Source of the DNA: a bacterium
Lineage (GTDB): Bacteria > Patescibacteriota > Minisyncoccia > Phycocordibacterales > UBA9973
Direction of reading: 5' to 3'
Assembly (NCBI GenBank): GCA_021831595.1
Contig: JAKBMK010000017.1
Location: forward strand, 1-41,731
Length of the DNA: 41,731 bases
The position numbers were made by a program, and so were the translations under genes. Under the pieces are notes generated by a model. That model was not told where the DNA came from, did not search any database, and saw only the letters and a list, made by a program, of their open reading frames with translations. Positions 1 through 8,999 of the stretch are shown piece by piece; positions within the stretch are counted from its first letter, which is position 1, and every line of letters begins with the position of its first letter.

Positions 1-1
1 T

Positions 2-1003
2 TTTAATCGCGAATCTCTCTATAAAACACTGCCAAAGAGAAGACTTGAGAAGTCTGCAAACTTTATTGGAGAAATGGGAACAAATCCTTGTGGAGAAATA
101 ATTTTGCGCTCAAGACAATTTTGTAATCTATCCGAAGTTGTTGCTCGTGCCGAAGATACTGAAGCAGATCTAATGAGAAAGATTCGCATTGCTACAATAT
201 TAGGAACATACCAATCAACACTTACTAAGTTCGGTTATCTATCCAAAGAATGGAAGGAGAATTGTGACGCAGAGAGACTTCTCGGTGTGTCAGTCACAGG
301 CCAATGGGATTCAAAACTTTCACGTGATCCGGAGATGCTCAAAAAATTAAAACTTGAGGCTATCCGTGTGAACAAGATATACGCTAAAAGATTTGGAATA
401 AGTGAATCTACTTGTATTACCGCGGTAAAGCCATCAGGAACTGTTTCTCAGACGGTTGATTGTTCGTCTGGTATGCATCCTCGTCATGCCCCTTACTACA
501 TTCGTCGTGTTCGTATTTCTGCAACTGATTCACTCTTTAAAATGATGAAGGATCAAGGAGTTCCTTATCATCCAGAAGTTGGTCAAACTCATGACGATGC
601 GAATACTTTTGTTCTTGAATTCCCAATGAAGGCACCACAAGATGCGATTTGTAAAGATGATGTTTCTGCTATTGAACAGCTCGAACATTGGAAGATTGTT
701 AAAGTAAATTATACAGAACACAATCCATCAGTCACTATTTCAGTGGGAGAGAATGAATGGATACAAGTAGCTCACTGGCTTTATCAGAACTGGGATATAG
801 TAGGAGGACTTTCATTCCTTCCACGCAGCAATCATGTCTATCAACTTGCTCCTTATGAAGCAATAGACGAAAAGACCTATAAAGAACTTATAAAAAAGAT
901 GCCCGACTTTGATTTCTCAAAGATAGTAACTTACGAAATGAGAGATGAGACAGAAGTGAAGAGAGAGCTTGCTTGCGTTTCTGGTGTTTGTGATATAGTC
1001 TAG
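2..1003 (+). CDS. Adenosylcobalamin-dependent (class II) ribonucleoside-triphosphate reductase, C-terminal part, truncated by left edge
   Basis: Frame is open from base 2 through the listed ATG at 74; NPCGEI motif, 'CITAVKPSGTVSQTVDCSSGMHPRHAPYYIRRVRI' and 'EHNPSVTISVGENEW' are class II RNR-like blocks. Confidence 0.88.
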   Translation, partial: FNRESLYKTLPKRRLEKSANFIGEMGTNPCGEIILRSRQFCNLSEVVARAEDTEADLMRKIRIATILGTYQSTLTKFGYLSKEWKENCDAERLLGVSVTGQWDSKLSRDPEMLKKLKLEAIRVNKIYAKRFGISESTCITAVKPSGTVSQTVDCSSGMHPRHAPYYIRRVRISATDSLFKMMKDQGVPYHPEVGQTHDDANTFVLEFPMKAPQDAICKDDVSAIEQLEHWKIVKVNYTEHNPSVTISVGENEWIQVAHWLYQNWDIVGGLSFLPRSNHVYQLAPYEAIDEKTYKELIKKMPDFDFSKIVTYEMRDETEVKRELACVSGVCDIV

Positions 1004-1009
1004 ATTAAT

Positions 1010-1531
1010 ATGAAAAATTGGATTAAATATACAATTGCATTTATTTCTGTAATGGTCTTTAGGTTGATACCTTTTAGAGCTCCAAACGTAGAGCCTGTAA
1101 TGGCAACCTTGATGCCTCTTAGTAAAACCTACGGTAAGGTCATGGTATTTATCTTTGGCTTTTTAAGTATTGTTTTATTTGATTCTATAACATCAGGATT
1201 TGGTATTTGGACTCTTATCACCGCCCTTGCTTATGGTTTTGTAGGATTAGGAGCACAATCTTACTTTAAGAATCATTCAGGTTGGAAAAACTATGCTTCT
1301 TATGCTGTCGTTGCAACTATTATTTATGATGCCGTTACCGGGCTCACTATCGGGCCACTATTCTTTCATCAATCATTTATGGTGTCTTTAGTTGGGCAGA
1401 TTCCCTTCACAATTCTTCATTTGCTAGGGAATGTATCTTTTGCTATAGTGTTATCACCAGTAATTGAAAAGTGGCTTGTTGCACCAGAAGTAAAAATTAC
1501 CAGCAATGAGAAAATAGTTTTAGTTAGTTAG
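1010..1531 (+). CDS. ECF-type transporter S component-like membrane protein (possible cobalamin/corrinoid specificity)
   Basis: 173 aa, about 5 hydrophobic segments, 'FRAPNVEPVMATLMPLSKTYG' resembles ECF S-component proteins; 6 bp after the RNR gene. Confidence 0.65.
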   Translation: MKNWIKYTIAFISVMVFRLIPFRAPNVEPVMATLMPLSKTYGKVMVFIFGFLSIVLFDSITSGFGIWTLITALAYGFVGLGAQSYFKNHSGWKNYASYAVVATIIYDAVTGLTIGPLFFHQSFMVSLVGQIPFTILHLLGNVSFAIVLSPVIEKWLVAPEVKITSNEKIVLVS

Positions 1532-1550
1532 TTGTATTTTAAAAATCTAA

Positions 1551-1660
1551 TTAATATGTTTGGAAGTGAGGTTTAATCCCTCCACTGTGCCGCAACGGTA
1601 AAGTCCAATGCTAAAGCGTTAGGAACAAGTCCGGTCTTCACATATTGATAATCCCGAGCA
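1551..1660 (+). promoter_or_regulatory. Cobalamin riboswitch
   Basis: GGAAGTGAGGTTTAATCCCTCCACTGTGCCGCAACGGTAAAGTCC...AAGTCCGGTCTTC matches the B12-box architecture; P1 arms AATATGT / ACATATT. Confidence 0.88.
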
Positions 1661-1685
1661 GGAGAATATATTTATTTATATTTTT

Positions 1686-1720
1686 ATTAAAACTCTTGCT
1701 TGCGCAAGGGTTTTAATTTT
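1686..1720 (+). terminator. Intrinsic terminator-like hairpin downstream of the riboswitch (probable expression platform)
   Basis: ATTAAAACTCTTGC-TTGC-GCAAGGGTTTTAAT, 14-bp stem with one G-T wobble, then TTTG; lies between riboswitch and the next ATG. Confidence 0.7.
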
Positions 1721-1726
1721 GTATTT

Positions 1727-2260
1727 ATGGATAAAAAAAATAAAATTATTTTAATAGTTGGCTTAATTATATCTTTAATTATAATTTTTTTTAGTATTTA
1801 CCCCTCCGCCCTCTGGGCACCTCCTTACAGGAGCAGTACACCTTTCGCATTTCGAGTGCAAGATTCTCAAGGTCTTGCGTCTGGGTCCCTTATCCCAGAC
1901 TCACCCCTTCGCAGGGGAGGATGGAATACGAGTCAGACAGTGCCTAAGGCACTGTCTGAGGAGGGGATAAAAGTTTTCCTGACAGTGCAAGATAAAAAAT
2001 ACGAAACAAAAATCAACAATGACTCATCGGTATTTGAAGTAATGGATAAAATACAGAGAGATAGTTCACCCCCCGACATTTTTGATTTTAAATATGAGAA
2101 ATATACAGGGTTGGGAATTTTTATTACAGAGATAAATGAGATAAAAGGAGGAAGGGGAGGGTACTGGATTTATTATGTGAATGGGGTAAGGGCCAATGTT
2201 GGTGTTTCAAATTATAAGATTAAGAATGGAGATATAATCTCTTGGAAATATGAAAAATAA
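1727..2260 (+). CDS. Membrane-anchored DUF4430 (transcobalamin C-terminal-like) protein with an in-frame palindromic-repeat insertion
   Basis: N-terminal TM (IILIVGLIISLIIIFFSIY); C-terminal 'GGYWIYYVNGVRANVGVSNYKIKNGDIISWKYEK' is a DUF4430 signature. ATG at 1727 preferred over TTG at 1700. Confidence 0.8.
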   Translation: MDKKNKIILIVGLIISLIIIFFSIYPSALWAPPYRSSTPFAFRVQDSQGLASGSLIPDSPLRRGGWNTSQTVPKALSEEGIKVFLTVQDKKYETKINNDSSVFEVMDKIQRDSSPPDIFDFKYEKYTGLGIFITEINEIKGGRGGYWIYYVNGVRANVGVSNYKIKNGDIISWKYEK

Positions 2261-4016
2261 AATAATTAAAAAGTTTGTTGTTTTACTAAGTTTAAGTTTT
2301 GTCTTATTTGGTTTTAATTTTGCGAAAGCTGTTGATGCTCCACTGCCTGTGAATATAAACTTAAAGGTTTACTCAGGAGATACGGTGTTATTTAATAAAG
2401 CTATTACTGTCACATCTTGTCCTGAATCACCGGCAGTAGATGCTCCTATCACTGTGAGTGGCAAGTGTGCAGTAGAACAGTCTGGATTATCAAATACTTG
2501 GACGTGGAAGTCCGCTCCAAGTGGCTGGCTGGATCAACTGGGAGGCTATACTACCACTTCTGATTTTTCAAAATCTTGGGGATGGTTTAACAACCTAGTG
2601 TATGGTAATGTGGCTCTCAATCAACACATTCTTTCAAATGGCGAAGAGCTTCTTCTCACTTATAATTCTTATCCACTTCGTATTTCTGCTCCGAAAACTT
2701 CTGGAATGGTAGGAGAAGCGATAACATTCACTGCCGAAGAAGAAAGCACTTTCGATGCTAACTATAATATGGTTTGGACAAAATCTGCAGGTACTAAAAT
2801 TACATTAGGGACTCAATCATGCACTACAACCGCAGATGGGACTTGCTCTATTATACTTGAAACTTCGGGCGGATTTAGCGTTATCGGTAGCAAAGCCCTA
2901 CGTGTTTCTTCCAATAATTTAAGTATAGAAATTTCAGCTCCTCCTCATCACTCTTCTGGGGGTTATATCAATCCTCAGCCAATATTTTTACCTAAAACTT
3001 TTTCTTTAGATAAAGCCTTCAGCTTTTTGGTTGCCAATCAGAAGCCTGATGGTTCATATGGATCTCCTTTGTATACTGACTGGGTATCGATGGCTTTATC
3101 ATTATCTTCAGATCAAAAAGCTAAAGACAAAATGATCAGCTACCTGAAAGAGAATGATATAGATACTTCCCTCGTGACTGACGACGAGAGGCGAGCGATG
3201 GCGCTTATGTCTTTAGGAGTCAATCCTTCTACTGACGTAAAGATTAATCATATAAAAAAGATTCTTGCTAGTTTTGATGGGACACAATTTGGCGATAAAG
3301 ATTTATACAACGATGATATTTTTGCTCTAATTGTTCTTAAAAATGCCGGCTACACAATAAACGATGAAATGATAAGTAAAGATATAAAATATTTAATTTC
3401 TCAACAAAAGCCAGATGGCTCGTGGGGAAGTATAGATATGACCGCTGCCTATATTGAGGCTGTGAAAGGTTTTGAGAATGTGGCGGGAGTCAGTGATTCA
3501 ATAGCAAAAAGTGAAAGTTATATAATTTCAAATCAAAAAACTGATGGAGGTTTTGAGAATCCTTCTTCTACGGCTTGGGTTTTACAATCTTTGTATTCTA
3601 ATGAACAAATTTTAAAGGCGGAGAAATATTTAGCTCTCAAGCAAGGACTAGACGGAGGAGTGGGTGATCCAGATGCGAATATTGATTCTCGTATTTGGGA
3701 GACAGCATACGCTGTCCCAGCTATTTTGCATAAAAATTGGGGTGAAATGTTAGCTAAATTCCCCAAGCCAGAAGTTGTCCTTTCTACCCCAGTAGTATCT
3801 ACTGTAACTAATAATAAGAAAGAAATAATTTCAAGTTATAAAAACAAAAAGATAGAAAATAAAAAAGAAAGACTTAATTTAATCCAAAGTAGTATTGTGT
3901 CGACGACACAAGGAGAGACCCAAAAGGAGAATAATGGCTTTTTTCATAAAGTTGGTTCATTTATAAGGAATACCAGACACTCATTCTCTTGGCTTTTAGA
4001 TAAGCTGTCACTCTAA
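2250..4016 (+). CDS. Secreted protein with DUF4430-like N-terminal domain and prenyltransferase/squalene-cyclase-type alpha/alpha toroid (intrinsic factor/transcobalamin-like)
   Basis: Signal peptide; 'WGWFNNLVYGNVALNQHILSNGEELLLTY'; repeats 'FLVANQKPDGSYG', 'YLISQQKPDGSWG', 'YIISNQKTDGGFE', 'YLALKQGLDGGVG'. Confidence 0.78.
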   Translation: MKNKIIKKFVVLLSLSFVLFGFNFAKAVDAPLPVNINLKVYSGDTVLFNKAITVTSCPESPAVDAPITVSGKCAVEQSGLSNTWTWKSAPSGWLDQLGGYTTTSDFSKSWGWFNNLVYGNVALNQHILSNGEELLLTYNSYPLRISAPKTSGMVGEAITFTAEEESTFDANYNMVWTKSAGTKITLGTQSCTTTADGTCSIILETSGGFSVIGSKALRVSSNNLSIEISAPPHHSSGGYINPQPIFLPKTFSLDKAFSFLVANQKPDGSYGSPLYTDWVSMALSLSSDQKAKDKMISYLKENDIDTSLVTDDERRAMALMSLGVNPSTDVKINHIKKILASFDGTQFGDKDLYNDDIFALIVLKNAGYTINDEMISKDIKYLISQQKPDGSWGSIDMTAAYIEAVKGFENVAGVSDSIAKSESYIISNQKTDGGFENPSSTAWVLQSLYSNEQILKAEKYLALKQGLDGGVGDPDANIDSRIWETAYAVPAILHKNWGEMLAKFPKPEVVLSTPVVSTVTNNKKEIISSYKNKKIENKKERLNLIQSSIVSTTQGETQKENNGFFHKVGSFIRNTRHSFSWLLDKLSL

Positions 4017-4071
4017 ATATGCTCCACAGTAAAATTTTACTAAAATTGCACGACAGAGTATACTATTAAGT

Positions 4072-4449
4072 ATGAAAACTAAATTTTTTGTAATATTTAT
4101 TGTTATTGTTGTTTTGTTGGTAGGAGGGCTGGGAGTCTTTTTAAATAAGGATAGCCTTAAGCCATCTAATCTTGATGGGTTCACTCAGTGCTTAAAATCT
4201 TCCGGCGCCACATTTTACGGAGCTTTTTGGTGTCCTCATTGCCAAGAACAAAAGAAGGAGTTTGGATCTGCTGCCAAGTTTCTCCCTTATGTGGAGTGCT
4301 CGACTCCAGATAATAAGCAAACGCAGATTTGTATTGATCAAAAGATTGAAGAGTATCCGACTTGGATATTTAAAGATGGATCGAAGCAGACAGGTAAAAT
4401 GGAGCTTGCCGATCTAGCTGCCAAGACAAAATGTTCTCTTCCCCAATAA
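4072..4449 (+). CDS. Thioredoxin-like protein (VKOR-associated type) with N-terminal membrane anchor
   Basis: 'GATFYGAFWCPHCQEQKKEF' CxxC motif, 'EEYPTWIFKDG'. Confidence 0.85.
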   Translation: MKTKFFVIFIVIVVLLVGGLGVFLNKDSLKPSNLDGFTQCLKSSGATFYGAFWCPHCQEQKKEFGSAAKFLPYVECSTPDNKQTQICIDQKIEEYPTWIFKDGSKQTGKMELADLAAKTKCSLPQ

Positions 4450-4450
4450 T

Positions 4451-5005
4451 ATGCCAGCATATGTAGAAATAATAAATAAGATTTTATCTGTAGGAACAAT
4501 TTTTCTACAAATTGCTATTGTTCTTTTGTTTATAAATTTATTATTTTTTAGAAGTAATAGAAATAATTTTTTGCTTTTTTTCAAGAAATACACTTTTATT
4601 TTAGGCTTTTTAGCTGCCTTGGGGGCATTTTTGCTTTCTCTCTTTTATTCAAATGTAGTAGGATTTCCTCCTTGTGAGCTTTGTTGGATTCAGAGGATTT
4701 TTCTATATCCTCAGTTAATTCTCTTTAGTATGGAATTATACAAAAGAGACAGATCAATTATTGACTTTAGCATTGTCTTTGCCATCTTTGGTTCACTTGT
4801 ATCTTTGTATCATATATATATAGAGAATGGGGGGAGTTCAAGCTTGGGCTGTGCCATTTCGTCTTCATCTGCCACGCAAGTCTCTTGCGCTACTCGTTAT
4901 ATATATGAATTTGGTTATATAACAATGCCAACAATGGCATTAACTCTCTCCTTATTCATTATCATAATCTTGATGAATTATAAATATATTTCTAGGATGC
5001 AATAG
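4451..5005 (+). CDS. Disulfide bond formation protein DsbB/BdbC family
   Basis: Multi-TM, 'GFPPCELCWIQRIFLYPQ' CxxC plus second Cys pair 'LGCAISSSSATQVSCATRY'; 1-bp gap to the thioredoxin gene. Confidence 0.88.
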   Translation: MPAYVEIINKILSVGTIFLQIAIVLLFINLLFFRSNRNNFLLFFKKYTFILGFLAALGAFLLSLFYSNVVGFPPCELCWIQRIFLYPQLILFSMELYKRDRSIIDFSIVFAIFGSLVSLYHIYIENGGSSSLGCAISSSSATQVSCATRYIYEFGYITMPTMALTLSLFIIIILMNYKYISRMQ

Positions 5006-5023
5006 ATATGGTACAATAGACTT

Positions 5024-6787
5024 ATGCGTATAGATGAAAGTGCTATTGTAAAACTTTTAAATGCTTCAGGGCTTATAAGTAAAACGGATGTAGCAATGGC
5101 TTTGAAGAAATCTAAAGAGACGAAGGAATCTCTTGGTTCTATTTTAGTCAGTGAGGGTAAGTTAACAGAAAAAGACTGGAATAGCATGCAGGCCGTATCT
5201 CTCGGCATTCCTTTTGTCAGTCTGAAAGGTGAGCATATACCTTCAGATGTATTGAATCTTATTCCAGAACCCATCGCTCGCAATAGTAATATAATTGCTT
5301 ACAAGAAGTCAGAAGCTGGTCTCGAAGTGGCGATGCTGGATGTAGATAATCTACCAGTTATTGATTTTATAAAAAAGAAAGTTGGTCTCAGAATTCTTCC
5401 CCGTATGACTTCTTCTGATTCTATTAAAGAGGCCTTGGCTTTGTATAAGAAAAGTTTGCAAGCTGACTTTGAAGATATAATTAAAAAAGAGAGCAATACC
5501 CTAAAAACAATTGCGGATAATTCTTTCTTGGGTGATAAAAATGATAATGAAGGAAAAACAGAGAAAGAGTTGGCTGAAGATTTGCCCATTGTTAAGATCG
5601 TCGATACTCTTATCTCTCATGCTATATCTCAAGGAGCTTCTGATGTACACATTGAGCCCTGTGAAGATTCTCTTGTTGTCAGATATCGTATTGATGGAAT
5701 ACTTCATGACGCGATGGTTCTACCCAAGGATACTGCTCCCGGAATTGTTGCCCGTATAAAAGTGCTTTCAAATTTAAAACTTGATGAAAAACGTCTACCT
5801 CAAGATGGTCGTTTTAAAATCGTGAACGATCAGGGGGGCGTTTCTTTCCGTGTCTCAACTCTTCCTACTTATTTTGGAGAGAAAACTGTTATAAGAATTT
5901 TGAGAGAAAACTCTAAAGGATTTTCACTTGAAGGACTTGGTTTCCACGGAGAAGCTCTTGAGAGAATTCATCGAGGAATGAAGAAGAGAACCGGGATGCT
6001 TTTGACTGCTGGCCCTACTGGTTCTGGTAAAACAACAACTTTGTATACAATGCTAGATATTTTAAATACACCAGACGTGAATATTTCTACTGTGGAAGAT
6101 CCTATCGAATATCAAATGGCTAGGATAAATCAGACACAAACAAAAGCAGAGATAGGTCTTACTTTTGCCAATGGATTGAGGACTCTTCTCCGTCAGGACC
6201 CTGACATAATAATGGTGGGGGAGATTCGTGATGGGGAGACAGCAAGTCTAGCGGTGAATGCATCTTTGACTGGGCACTTGGTGCTATCGACTATTCACAC
6301 GAATTCGGCTGCTGGAGCTATTCCTCGTATGATAGATATGGGAGTTGAGCCATTCCTAATTGTTTCCACTGTTAAAACAGTTATTGCCCAAAGATTAGTT
6401 CGTAAACTTTCCGAAGAAAAAGAAAAATATCTTCTAAGTTCAGCCGAGCTTTCTGCTTTGAGGAAGGCGGTGAATCTAGATGTCGTTCTTGATGCTCTCA
6501 AAAAAGAAAAAATTGTTCCTGAAAATGCAACTTGGGAAGAGATACCTTTCTATAAACCTAAACCAAGTAAAGATTTTCCTGATGGTTATAAAGGACGTGT
6601 CGGTATTCATGAAGTTTTAGAAGTTTCTACAACTATTAAAGAAATGATTTTGAAAAATGCTTCCACTGATGAGATAGAACAGACAGCTAAAAAAGAGGGA
6701 ATGATGACAATGCTTGAAGACGGTATTTTCTTGGTTGCTTCTGGTGTCACTTCCACCGAAGAAGTCCTTCGTGTTGTTTCAGAGTAA
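5024..6787 (+). CDS. pilB: Type IV pilus assembly ATPase PilB (GspE/PulE family)
   Basis: Walker A 'GPTGSGKTTTLYTMLD', 'EDPIEYQM', 'RQDPDIIMVGEIRDGETASLAVNASLTGHLVLSTIHTN'. Confidence 0.95.
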   Translation: MRIDESAIVKLLNASGLISKTDVAMALKKSKETKESLGSILVSEGKLTEKDWNSMQAVSLGIPFVSLKGEHIPSDVLNLIPEPIARNSNIIAYKKSEAGLEVAMLDVDNLPVIDFIKKKVGLRILPRMTSSDSIKEALALYKKSLQADFEDIIKKESNTLKTIADNSFLGDKNDNEGKTEKELAEDLPIVKIVDTLISHAISQGASDVHIEPCEDSLVVRYRIDGILHDAMVLPKDTAPGIVARIKVLSNLKLDEKRLPQDGRFKIVNDQGGVSFRVSTLPTYFGEKTVIRILRENSKGFSLEGLGFHGEALERIHRGMKKRTGMLLTAGPTGSGKTTTLYTMLDILNTPDVNISTVEDPIEYQMARINQTQTKAEIGLTFANGLRTLLRQDPDIIMVGEIRDGETASLAVNASLTGHLVLSTIHTNSAAGAIPRMIDMGVEPFLIVSTVKTVIAQRLVRKLSEEKEKYLLSSAELSALRKAVNLDVVLDALKKEKIVPENATWEEIPFYKPKPSKDFPDGYKGRVGIHEVLEVSTTIKEMILKNASTDEIEQTAKKEGMMTMLEDGIFLVASGVTSTEEVLRVVSE

Positions 6788-6799
6788 AAATAAAACTAA

Positions 6800-8014
6800 A
6801 TGAAATTTAAATACAAAGAACAAAATAAGGAAGGTAAGACTGTTGAGGGGGTGGGAGAAGCTACTGACACTTTTGCTTTGGCTAAAGAGATAAGAGAAAG
6901 GGGTGGTATTCCACTCTCAATTAAAGAATTTTCAGAAAAGGAAAACAAAAATTTTTTAAGTTTTGATTTTTTGGGCGGAGTTTCTCTTTCAGAAAAAATA
7001 ATGTTTACAAATAATCTAAGTGGTATGCTATCTGCAGGACTTTCTTTAACCCGTGCTATGTCCGTGCTAGAAAAACAGACAAGCAATATAACCTTCAACA
7101 ACATTCTAAAAAGTTTGATAGATGATGTGAACAAGGGTGGAACATTATCATCAGGGATGAGTAAGTTCCCAAAAGTTTTCTCTGGGGTTTTTGTCTCGAT
7201 GGTTAAGTCTGGAGAAGAGTCTGGTAACTTACCAAATACCTTAAAGGAAATAGGTGTCACACTTAAAAAGACATATGATTTAAACAGAAAAATTAAAGGA
7301 GCAATGATATATCCAAGCATTATCGTGGGGGCGATATTTATAATTGGAGTTTTGATGATGATATTTGTAGTTCCAACCCTTACTGCCACATTTGCCGATA
7401 TTGGTGTCGCTCTACCACTTCCAACACAGATTATTATATTTATTTCTAACTTTTTAACACAACACTATTTATTATTTACCCTAGTTGTTGGAATGATAAT
7501 AGGTGGGGGTTTTATGTTCGCTAGATTGAAATTCACTCAAAGGTATTTCGACTCATTCATATTGAAGATTCCAATGGTTGGCACCTTAATACAAGAGATG
7601 AATACTGCTAGAACTGCTCGAACCCTATCTTCACTACTTTCTTCTGGTGTGGATGTTTCTAAGGCTCTTGCTATCACTGAGGAAGTTTTACAAAATGTTC
7701 ACTATAAAGAATTGATTCATAAAGCTATCGGTTCTATTGAGAAAGGTATTGCTCTCTCAATTTCATTTAAAGAGAATGTGCACCTCTATCCTGTGATGGT
7801 AGGGGAAATGGTGGAAGTTGGAGAAGAAACAGGTAAGCTCTCTTCAATGCTTACAGATATTGCTAATTTTTATGAAAACGAGGTGGACAATAAGACCCAA
7901 AACCTCTCAACAATTATCGAACCAATCCTTATGATTTTTATAGGAGTATTCGTTGGGTTCTTTGCTATTGCAATGCTGAAGCCAATGTACTCGGTTATGG
8001 ATAATATAAAATAA
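6800..8014 (+). CDS. pilC: Type IV pilus inner membrane protein PilC (GspF family)
   Basis: Two GspF-like repeats, 'MVKSGEESGNLPNTLKEIG' and 'MVEVGEETGKLSSMLTDIANFYENEV'. Confidence 0.93.
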   Translation: MKFKYKEQNKEGKTVEGVGEATDTFALAKEIRERGGIPLSIKEFSEKENKNFLSFDFLGGVSLSEKIMFTNNLSGMLSAGLSLTRAMSVLEKQTSNITFNNILKSLIDDVNKGGTLSSGMSKFPKVFSGVFVSMVKSGEESGNLPNTLKEIGVTLKKTYDLNRKIKGAMIYPSIIVGAIFIIGVLMMIFVVPTLTATFADIGVALPLPTQIIIFISNFLTQHYLLFTLVVGMIIGGGFMFARLKFTQRYFDSFILKIPMVGTLIQEMNTARTARTLSSLLSSGVDVSKALAITEEVLQNVHYKELIHKAIGSIEKGIALSISFKENVHLYPVMVGEMVEVGEETGKLSSMLTDIANFYENEVDNKTQNLSTIIEPILMIFIGVFVGFFAIAMLKPMYSVMDNIK

Positions 8015-8017
8015 TTT

Positions 8018-8482
8018 ATGTCTAAAAATACTGGTTTAACTTTAATAGAGATTTTAATGGCGATAAGTATCATTATTGTTATTTCAAGTCTTGCTCTTAT
8101 GAGTCTATCTTCTTTTAGAAGTCAGCAAGTTTTGAAAAGTACAACAGTTGATATTATGTCTATCTTGAACAAAGCCAAACAGAACACTCTTTCTTCTCTA
8201 AATTCCACAAATTATGGAGTACATTTTGAATCCGGCAGAGTAACTCTTTTTGTTGGGCCTACTTACTCACAAGGCATTGGGACAAATGAAGTAACTGTTT
8301 TTGATCAAGCTGTTGAAATACCAACAGTCGGAGGAATTAATGTAGGAGGGGGAAGTGATGTTGTTTTTGAACGTTTAACGGGAGAGACTCTTGGTGGTAC
8401 AATTGTAGTACAATTAAAATCAAATACATCTAAACAAAAAACTATAACAATAAATAAGACTGGAATAATTAGCTCAAATTAA
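8018..8482 (+). CDS. Type IV prepilin/pseudopilin
   Basis: N-terminal prepilin motif 'NTGLTLIEILMAISIIIVISSLAL'. Confidence 0.85.
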   Translation: MSKNTGLTLIEILMAISIIIVISSLALMSLSSFRSQQVLKSTTVDIMSILNKAKQNTLSSLNSTNYGVHFESGRVTLFVGPTYSQGIGTNEVTVFDQAVEIPTVGGINVGGGSDVVFERLTGETLGGTIVVQLKSNTSKQKTITINKTGIISSN

Positions 8483-8483
8483 A

Positions 8484-8999
8484 ATGAAGAAAAATAAAAA
8501 TAAAAATTCAGGTTTCACTCTCATTGAAGTTCTGATTGCTTGCGCGATTATAACTGTCTCTATGTTTGCTCTTATGTCTACTGCGCAGAAGGGTTTGAGT
8601 TTATCTCGTGAAGCTCTTTTAATGTCTCAAGCTAATACTTTAATGGAGGAAGGAGCTGAAGCAGTTAAGTCCATTCGCGACAATAACTGGACCGATGTGT
8701 CGAATCTAAATTTAAACACAAATTACTATTTATATTTTAATACAAACACAAAGAACTGGAAGTTAGATACTAACAGCACAAGTCTTTTAGGGTATGAACC
8801 TACATATCCTGTCGATGGGGTTTTTAGTAGAAGTATTGTTGTTTCGTCAGTTGAGAGAGATGCAAATGATGACATCGTGGCTTCTGGTGGAACAGTAGAC
8901 ACAGGAACAAAAAAGATAACAGTTACAGTTTCTTGGACTTCAACCTCTGGTTTTAAATCTAAAAATTTATCTTTTTATATAAGTAATATTTTTAATTAA
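8484..8999 (+). CDS. Type IV prepilin/pseudopilin
   Basis: 'NSGFTLIEVLIACAIITVSMFALMS' prepilin peptidase site. Confidence 0.88.
   Translation: MKKNKNKNSGFTLIEVLIACAIITVSMFALMSTAQKGLSLSREALLMSQANTLMEEGAEAVKSIRDNNWTDVSNLNLNTNYYLYFNTNTKNWKLDTNSTSLLGYEPTYPVDGVFSRSIVVSSVERDANDDIVASGGTVDTGTKKITVTVSWTSTSGFKSKNLSFYISNIFN

Noticed and set aside
6796-7389. 197-aa minus-strand ORF
   Set aside because: Fully antisense to pilC, which has clear GspF motifs
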